Assembly: GCA_014706295.1 (NCBI GenBank)
Contig: JACSVZ010000003.1
Coordinates: forward strand, 576,473-640,472
Length of the DNA: 64,000 nt
Origin: Lycocorax pyrrhopterus obiensis
Lineage: Eukaryota > Chordata > Aves > Passeriformes > Paradisaeidae
Reading direction: 5' to 3'
Shown here: positions 25,701 to 34,700 of the stretch, in pieces
Layout: every line of letters begins with the position of its first letter
How positions within the stretch are numbered: the stretch's first letter is position 1
Translations under genes and position numbers: made by a program
Notes under the pieces: generated by a model
The model's input: only the letters and a program-made list of their open reading frames with translations
Databases searched by the model: none
Told to the model about the DNA's origin: nothing

Positions 25701-28700
25701 CGTTTTTTCTTTCTCTCTCAGTGGAGCTGAGTTTTCAAGTATCCCATGGAAGAGGATGGGGAAAATCAAATTCAAGGGGAAATGCCACAAAGCTGTGGAG
25801 CTCCCAGAGAAGCCACAGCCCCTCCAGCCAGCGCTTGCCTGGATCCAGCTCCTTGGGAAGTGAGAGCAGCCAGCACAACAGGCACAGCCACTCCTCCCTG
25901 CAGCCTGGGGGGCTCAGGGCTGGCAGGGAGAAGGCAAACCAAGCCCACTCAGCTCAGCTCTCAGCCAGGCATCCTCAAGGATCTGGCTGTTCCCGGGATA
26001 ACGCAGGGTTTAATCATCATGGGGCACCGGCTCCTCTCAGCCTGCACCCCGCTCTCTGCTGTGATCCTGGAGAAGTTTGGCTTCTCCATCTCAAGATCCA
26101 CATCTCCACAAATCCCACAACTGAGCTTAACCTCCCAGGCTGAACCCCGGGGTAAGGTTTGGTTTGCAGCCATTTTGACAGGAACACTTGTGGGAGCACT
26201 GAGGATTTTGCCAGCAGGAACACAAATGCTCAGCCAGATGAATGCTGAAGCAACGCCACACCTGAGCCCTCAGCAACCAGCCAAGGGAAGGAATTGAACA
26301 GCAGCATCTAGAGTACCTGCTTTGTCTTTCTTCTTGGATATTGTGCAGCTCTTCAGGGCTCCCACTTTGGAAAACGTCTGCAAGGAATTTGGACACGTGA
26401 TTCAGCTCCCTTTGTCACAGGCCTGCAACTCATCTGAGAGCGTGGCCCTCTTCCCCAGGCACACACCTGACAGGCAGTGCAGCTGAGCCTTTTCTCATGA
26501 AATTATTTCTGTGCAAATACACACACAGTTTTAAAGATACCAAGACACACGTCCCCAGAAATCCTCCACCATTCCTCAGAAACAGCACAGAGATCTGAGA
26601 TGGCTCTGCAGGAACTGTGGATTACGAGATGCCCTCAGCCAGGTAGAGACCCTGAGCGTGGGTGACTCCTGTGATGTCCCTAGAACACAGCTCTTCCCAA
26701 AAGCGGGGGGCTAGAGGGGAGCAGACTATTTATTTGACTCTCTTGTAAAGCCAGAAAAAGAGGGGACAAGTGCCAGCCCTCCTCTGGACATTCATTTGTC
26801 CACACCTGGACCAGAGTCTCTGCACAGTCCCACAGGTCCACGATTCTCAGGCCACGGGATGTGGCATTTTACACAGCTACAAGAAGTGCCAGGGATGGGA
26901 AATCCCAGCTGCTCTTCCTTGTTTTGGTGTTCACACCCCACACAACTTCAGGACTGCCACGCTCTCTCCCCAGTGCTTTGCTGAGGTGAAGCAGTGCAAG
27001 GCAGCTCAAGGTCAGCAGAGCTGAGGTGAAAAGCACGTTCTGAAGTCATCGTTTATTGATTCCCTGCCTCACACATGGGGCAGTGGCAGAGCTGCAGCAG
27101 GGCCTGTCCCAAGGAGGAGCTTTACAGAAAACACAGGAAAATCAGGAATGTTGGAAGATTTCCTGCTGCCTCCACCTGTCTCTAGGTGGAATTAAACCCC
27201 ACCAAAACAGTTTCAGATGCATTTGCCTTAATTGACACCTGGAGTGATGTTCCCAGTCCAACCCAGTGCTCTCTCATCTCCCACCAGGTCACGCTGAACT
27301 CCTTTAAACACCGTGTCCTTACTGCTCACCTCCTTCAGGGTGTCTTCTGTGGTGGCAAAGTTCAGGTTTTTGATGAACAAGGTACACCCAGGAATATTTT
27401 CTTCTTCTTCCTCCTCCTCTTCCTCCTCCTCTTCCCGTGCTGCTGCCTCCTCTGAGTCTTTTACAGCTTCACCTGAAGCAAGAAGAATAAACCCAACTTT
27501 GTAAGATGTAACAAAGCTAAACTTTGGGGGAGTTGCCCACTGAGATTTTGGGGGAGCCCCTGGGATGGGGAGAAAGGTGGTTTTCTTAGGGAGGGCAGGA
27601 AGTCACCCAGACAAAACATATCCTGGGCCCTGGCACAACAGCCGAGAAACACAGACAGAGACCTCCAGCAAGTCAGCCAAAGTTCTTACCTGCTCCCAGC
27701 CCTGCTTCATCCTCCTTTTCTGCAACCCCAGGTTTTTTCTTCTGAGGGGCTGGGTTGAGGAAAACACCCATGGGAGCCCACTCCAGATACAACGGCGCAG
27801 AATGGAACTGTGAAGAGAAGACAGGAGAGGAATGAGCAGTGAAGGGCAAGGCCTGGATGAGAAACTCTGCTCTCAGCATTGTTTTCACCTCAGAAATGGG
27901 AAACAGCAGTGGGAAAGCTGAGCAACCTTTTCAGCTGCCTAAACTCTGCCACAAAAGGATCCAGCCTCACACAGACCACAGCCCGCCATGGGTCACTGCT
28001 GGATAGTGAAACAGAAAATAAACCCTCCAGCTGTGCCACAGCCCTCTTCTCCAGCATCCCCTGCAGGCTGAGCCCTGCTCTGCTGCTCCAGGAGCTCCCT
28101 AAATCCAAAGGGCAGAGGCTGGAGCGTCAGTGGCTCTGGGATAACACTTCCCACACTCCCTGTGCCCCTCAGGCTCAGAGCAGCCCTTCTGCAGCTCCCC
28201 ACCTCGCCAAGACCGTTCTCCCCAGGCAGTGCCCCCACCTTGGTGTAGGCCAGGCTGGTGAAGGCTTGCTTGGCCTCCGTTGGCTCCAGGAACTCCACGA
28301 TGGCCGTGATCCCTCCCTCGGGCAGCAGCACCCGGCCCAGGCCGCCGTGCTTGCCAAAGACCTCCTCCAGCTCCGCGGCGCTCGTGCCGGCCGGGAGGTT
28401 CTTCACCAGGATCACCGTCCTGCTCCTCTCTCCAGCAGCCTGGCACAGCCAGCAGGGAAAGAAAGGGAACATGGCATGTAGAAGAGCAAACCTAGCAATT
28501 TCCTAGCTAGAGATTTCAGATCCAACTCGCTGCGCTCTCCCTCTGTCGCCCCTTTCCAGGATCCAAAAGGACCAACAGCCATCTAGAAAACACTCCCTGG
28601 GATCCACATCCCAGTTCCACAAATGCTCATGGATGGAGGTTTCAGCTGCAGACCCACCCTGGTGTGGACACAGGGCCCCTTCCCTGCCTCCAGCAAGCTG

Positions 28701-31700
28701 ACCAGCATCCTAAAGCCATCATATTATGGATTTCACCCATCTCAAGGGCAGCTGCATTTTCAAATGGATACAGCATCCCCTAACTCATCAGGGAGGGTTC
28801 AATCCCGCACCATGCTGAGGATTTAATTACCAATTTCCAAGAGACCTGAGAACACCAGGACTAGAAGAGGCAGATCCCCACTGGTGCCTCCAGCTGGGCC
28901 TCTCACCTGGCTGAAGGAATCCAGGCTGACTCCGTTTTCCACGAGGAAGCGGCGGATTTCCTGGACCAGCTCCGTTTCTCCCAGAGCCACTCTCACTGCC
29001 ACGCTGTCTTTGCTCTCCTGCAGGCAAGAATTCAGTCACCTGCTGCTCCCAGAAGCACATGCAAAGGGAACATGGCAGGCAAGCTGGAGGGTAAAATGCT
29101 CCAGGCTCCTCTGGAGCTGCTGGAAGTTTTGCTGTTGGAATCCGAACACATCCCAAAGCAAAACGAAGGTTCCAGGAAGGATCTGAGCTTGCGGGTGTAA
29201 ATTCCCACCAACCTGTAGTTATGTAGGAATGTGGAATTCAGGCACAGGAAAGCAGAGAGGGAAGGAGGGCTGGGACCAAGGGGTCAGTGGGCTCAGACCC
29301 CACAGAGGTGCTGCAGCACCACAGCCTGTGCAGTGCTCGTGGATGCCCCAAAGCTTTTGCTGTACAAGACCAGGAAGGCCCTGGCCATGAAGGAACAGGC
29401 AGGGAAGTGGTGTCCCACCCCAGCTGGTCCGTCAGAACCCAACTCACAGCATCCAGCACTTGGCTTTTGGGAGCGTTGTACCTCTGAGCCATGGCATCAG
29501 CCACGGCGTTGGTCCCCACGAACAGCGCGTTCCAGTTGTGGGAGCTGCCGAGAGAGAACACTGCCAGGTCAGTCCTGCAGCCCCCTCTAGGCAATAGTCC
29601 TGGGAAAAAGCAGCTCTGAGCACCACCACGAGCAGGCAGGGTGAACAGGGAGGGAAAGGAGGGTGGAACACCCTTAGGGAAGGGACAGGATGAGGGAGGT
29701 ACGATTGGAGAGCAAAGAGAAAGCAGTGCAGGCAGCTGAGCTCTGCTTCCCCAGAGCTCTGCAGCTGCAGTCCAGGTAGTGGCTCAGAGGAACACACCTT
29801 TCCAACTGGTTTCCTAAACCCACAAACCCCCTGCAAGCAAGGTTGCACCCTTTTCCCTTTGAGACAGAAAGTATCAGATACTTCTTTCAAACTGATTTGT
29901 CACACAGCAAGAAAAAGCTGCTACAAGCTCTAGAAATACAGGTGGCCAAGCAGAGGAGAAAGGCCCAACTGATCTGAAACCATCCCCCCGGAGAATTACA
30001 GAATCAGGCTAATTCTTATTAGAGAAGTAACTCCTACACAAAGCCATTCAAGCCCCTGTTGCTCCCAGTTTCTGCTGCTCACTGAACTACTGCAGCTCCT
30101 TGGACACAGGAGTCAGGGAGGTAAGAGAGGAAGGAAACTGAGCTGCACAGCAAATGCTTTATCAACTTTGGGAATCTCTGCAGCCCCTGTGAAGACCCCA
30201 GATGCATTCCTGCCACTTTCTGGGAATCTGGCAGCTTGTGCTGTACCTGGCACTGTTGGCTTTGTCCTTGGCCTCCTTGCGCTTTTTGTAGGAGGAAGAA
30301 TCTTCTGCATCTCCATCTTCCACTTTTTCCTTTTTGATCGTGGAGGGTAAAAGATGCATCATTCTGCCCTGCAAGATGGGAAGGAGAGGTCCAGCAGCTC
30401 TGGAATAACCCACAGATGTCCACAAACTAAGAGTAGAGGAAGTTTCCTGGCACCTTTCCCAGTCAGAGAGCCTTGGCAGAAGGAGGGAATTTCCCTTCCC
30501 AAAGGAGACACAACTGCAGGGCCAAGTGGCCACACTGTGAGAGAGACTCAGAGCTCCTTCCCCACCTCCACCAGGGTTTTGGTGTCTGCAGAGCTGTTCA
30601 AACCAAGCCACTCTACCAAAGGAACCCGCAGGAGAGACTGAACCTTTTTAACAAAGCGCAGAAGCGAACTCCCACCCACGTTCCCAACAAACATTCCCAC
30701 CAGCTGCGGCCCAAAGCTCAGGAAAAGCATCAGCTGCTGTACCTGGAACACCTGCCCATCCAGCTCTGCCAGGGCCTTCACAGCATGCTCAGGGATCATG
30801 TAGGTGATGAAAGCAAATCCTTTGGGTTTCTTGGTCAGTTTGTCGATGGGGAAGTGGATCTCCGAGAGGGGCCCTGCAGGAGGCAGGGCCTGGTGGTCAC
30901 AGATGGCCCTGCCCAGCCCTGACCTGGCACCTCCCAGACACAACCAGGGCTGAGGGGAGCCAGGGAGAGCAGAGCAGCTCTGGGTGTGTGCTGAACCACT
31001 AGCCTGGGCCAGGAGCTGCAGAGGGACAAGGTGGGCCCAGCACAAGCACCCCAAGTCCAGGTGTGGCAGCTCGTGGGCTCTGACAGGTGACACAAACCAG
31101 GCAAACTCTGAGCATTTACCTTCAGTCAGGGATAAAGACCCCACAGCCTCACCCTCTCTGCCCCAGGATGCCAAAATAACCTTAAATGTGTTTAATTTGG
31201 AGGTAGAAGAGGGGAAACTTCAAACTTCTACTTGGCATTCCAAACCTGGGCTGTATCTCAAGGATTCACCTCTGACCTGCAGGAAGCCTCCTGCCAAGCA
31301 GGCTCACATCATCACACCAGGCAATAAAGATGATGGGAGCTGGGCCATGTCCAAGAGATGTGGGACACAGAGTTGTTCATTCCCACCCAGCAGGAAAACC
31401 TCAGGACAAAGGAAAGACGTTACCCTGCAAGTTCCAGTCCCACGGCCAACACTCACCATACTTTGAAAAGATCTTCTCCAAGTCCTCCTCAGTGCTGGTG
31501 AAAGGCAGATTCCTGACAAAGAGTCTCCCTGATTCAGCCAAGTCCTCTTCTTCCTCATCATCTCTCAGCCTCCTTTGCCAGGGCTGGCTATCAGGTGTGG
31601 CTGGAACAGTTTCCTTTGGGGCGTTCCTGCACCGGGAAACCTCCACACAGCGCCCACCTGGCCCCAAACACACACAGAGGGACGCTGGACACTGCCCACG

Positions 31701-34700
31701 GCCACGGGCCAACACCACCAAAGTGCAAAGAGCCCAGGTTTAGAGCAGTGACACAACTACAGCCCCACAGGCTCCGAGCAGGGGTCAAAAAGAAAGGGGA
31801 GGTGGGGGCTGCAGGAGTCGGTCTCCAGAAAAGCCAGGGTGCCACCAGCAGCCCCCTTTCCTTGCAGAGAGCCCCAGCCTGGCCCAGGCAGCCACCCCTG
31901 CTCTGCACACAGCACTTGCAAACAGGATGTCAGAAGCTGCTCCAGGGGCTGGGCCAAGCCCAGGGCTCCAGCACAGCCTTGCAGCACTGCCTGTACAAAG
32001 CTGGACTCGCACAGGGTTATTTTCATACCAACGAGGAGCACCCCGAGCACACGGCGGAACACGAGGGCCCCGGAGCACCACTCCCGTCACAGCCCCTGGT
32101 TTATCCCGTGTGGGCCAAGCCCAGGAACAGCCCCCCCATCTGCCTGGGAAAAACTCCCATCACAAGAGCTACTTGTGCAGGGAGCACTCGAGCAGCTGAG
32201 CTCCCGCAGCCAGCAGGAACAAACAGCCCTTACCCAGGAATTCTTTCTTCCGCTTCAAGGCCCTTTGCATCTCTGCTTCACTCTTCAAGTCAACAAAGAT
32301 GTAACCTTGGAGGAAGGGAAGGTTCAGCTGAGCATCATGTGGGGAACACACACAGCCACTAATTGGGTAATTAAGGGTGAATTGGGCTTGCTTGAGTATA
32401 GATTCCTATAGATAAAGCATTCAGCTCCTATGAAAAGTTTCAATCCAGCCTGGAAATGGCCATGTCAGACTGGAAGGCTGCCTTTTCAATGCTTATTCTC
32501 CACACATCAATCTGAAAAGCCTGACTTAACAGCTGGAGGAGGCTTCCACAGGTGCCTCCAGAGCAAATAAAAGCTGCATCCATCATTGGACTGTTAAAGG
32601 GAAAGAGCACAGCAAAGCTCCAAGGAGCTGCTGCATACCCAGCCCGTCAGGAGACCCAGCCTGGCCAAAGGCTGCCCTGCAGCCCACAAACACAAATCAG
32701 CACGGTGCCCTGCTCTGCTGCAGCTATCCCAGAGGAACAGGCTTTTCCTTGGCACGCTTTGGGGCGTTTAGAAAAGTTCTGGATGCAGATCAATTAAAAA
32801 AAGGCTCCTGCTGCTGCTCCTAAGGGAGCACAGCCAACATTACTGTGCCCAGGGCATCCTGTGGGCAGCAAGTAGGGCAGGAGAGCTGCAAAGTCACAGA
32901 AAGGCCTGGAAGAACCAGGCCATGAGCCAGGGATTTGGAATTGCAGACTAAAAGAGCAGAGGGATGATCGAGAGGTCCCCTAACTCCCAGATCCAACCCC
33001 CCCTCCACACACAGCTCTTACCTGAATTCTTCCCCTGGGCCTTTTTCCCCATCCTGATTGCTACTGGCTTCAGAGGGAAGAAGAAGTCACGAATTTTTTG
33101 CTGCAGGAAGAATTAGAATTAGTTGGGTAAGTTCTCAGATAGAGGAAGCAGCAAGTTGCAGACTTTGGTTTTTCTATATGAAACACCTCGTGCAACAAAC
33201 AGATCTCTGCACAAGGACAGTCCAAAAGTTCCCCTGACCACCCACACAACCCTCCAAACAGTGAAAAGTGGAAAGTTTCTGCAAAACTCTTGCAGAGTTA
33301 CACACTGAGACCCCCCCGAGCCTCCCTCCCCAGCTGGAAACCAAACTTACCTCGGTGATGTTCGAGGGGGCCCCACGAAGCTTCACTGTGAACGGAGTGC
33401 TGGCTGCCCCTGAGCTGCCCTGGCTCTGCACAGAGGAGGGGAAAAAAGGGGGAAAAGGCTGAATGAAAGAACAAAAATCACAGTACATCCAGGTGGGCTT
33501 GTCCAACAAACAGGAGCTGAAGAGTGGGAGAGATTACCAAGAACTTCTGGCAGCCGTGTGGGGCAGGAGGCGCCTGCTGAAGGTGCAAGGTTTGGCTGGG
33601 ACAGTCAAACCCTGGCACCAGAAACTGAGTTCTGCAGGACAGCACTTCCTGCAAAAAGGGAAAAAAGCCTCTGGAAAGGGCACTAGCAGCACTTATCTGG
33701 AAGTACCCCATGTCTGGGAATTTAGTCAGCCCTGAGGAGATTCAGCAAAAGTTTTAAATGGGTCACCCCAAGAATGCCAGGAAAGCTGGTACCCAGTGGG
33801 CCCTGCAGCCTTCCCAGGCTTCCAGCCCACCCCTGCAGGGGCTGACAGACACCTGCTATCCACAAAGCTGCTGCTTCAGGAAGACAGAAGCCTGATTCAG
33901 CTGTACCTCCAGTGTGGATCCTTTTTTCTTCTTCCCCACGGGTGTTTCTTGCTCTGATTGTTGGGCTTTTGGCTTCCCCCTTTTCTCTGGGTGGGTCTCT
34001 GCAATGCCCAAATCCTCCTCAGTTCCGCTTTCCTCTTCATCCTCGCTCTCTGTTTCTTTCTCTGCACTGAATGAGGAGGAAGAATCCTCCACCACTTTAG
34101 ATTTCAGGTAATCCATATCTGAGAGCTCCTTGCTGGTAGCTGCCTTCTTCCCTCCTTTCTTTCCTGAGAGAGGAGAGATCAGGGAAGTTTTTTTTCACAC
34201 AGATGCTGCTGCTCTCCTCCCAGCCCAGGAAAAAGCTGAGAACTGACACAGTCATGACCATCGCTTCCCTCTCCTCTACCTTTCCCACAGGAAAGGCTTG
34301 AGAAGAGCGGAGCAATTTCATCTCAGCACTTCCAGACTGACAGTCAGGATTTTCAAAGCAACAGTTCATGTATAAAACACGTTAGAAAGGGGTTTGAGGT
34401 ACTCCAGGACAAAGAGTTTTGTCACAGTTTTAACTAAATACCCCCAGCAGGCCTCAGAGAAGGGTTTCAAATATCTAGTTTGGACACAGTCACAGCTGCA
34501 TTTGAGTGACCCAAAGAGGTGAGGGGCAGCAGGGAAAACACCACTCACTCCACCAGAGCAGCCCAAGGCAATCCCATGCAGGGAGGGAGAAAATCTCCAA
34601 ACCCACACCCAGCCCCGCTGCAGGGACACTGGATGCTAAAACACACACAGCCCAGACTTCTGAGTCCTCAGGATTAACCCACTACTCCAGTTCTCCTCTC

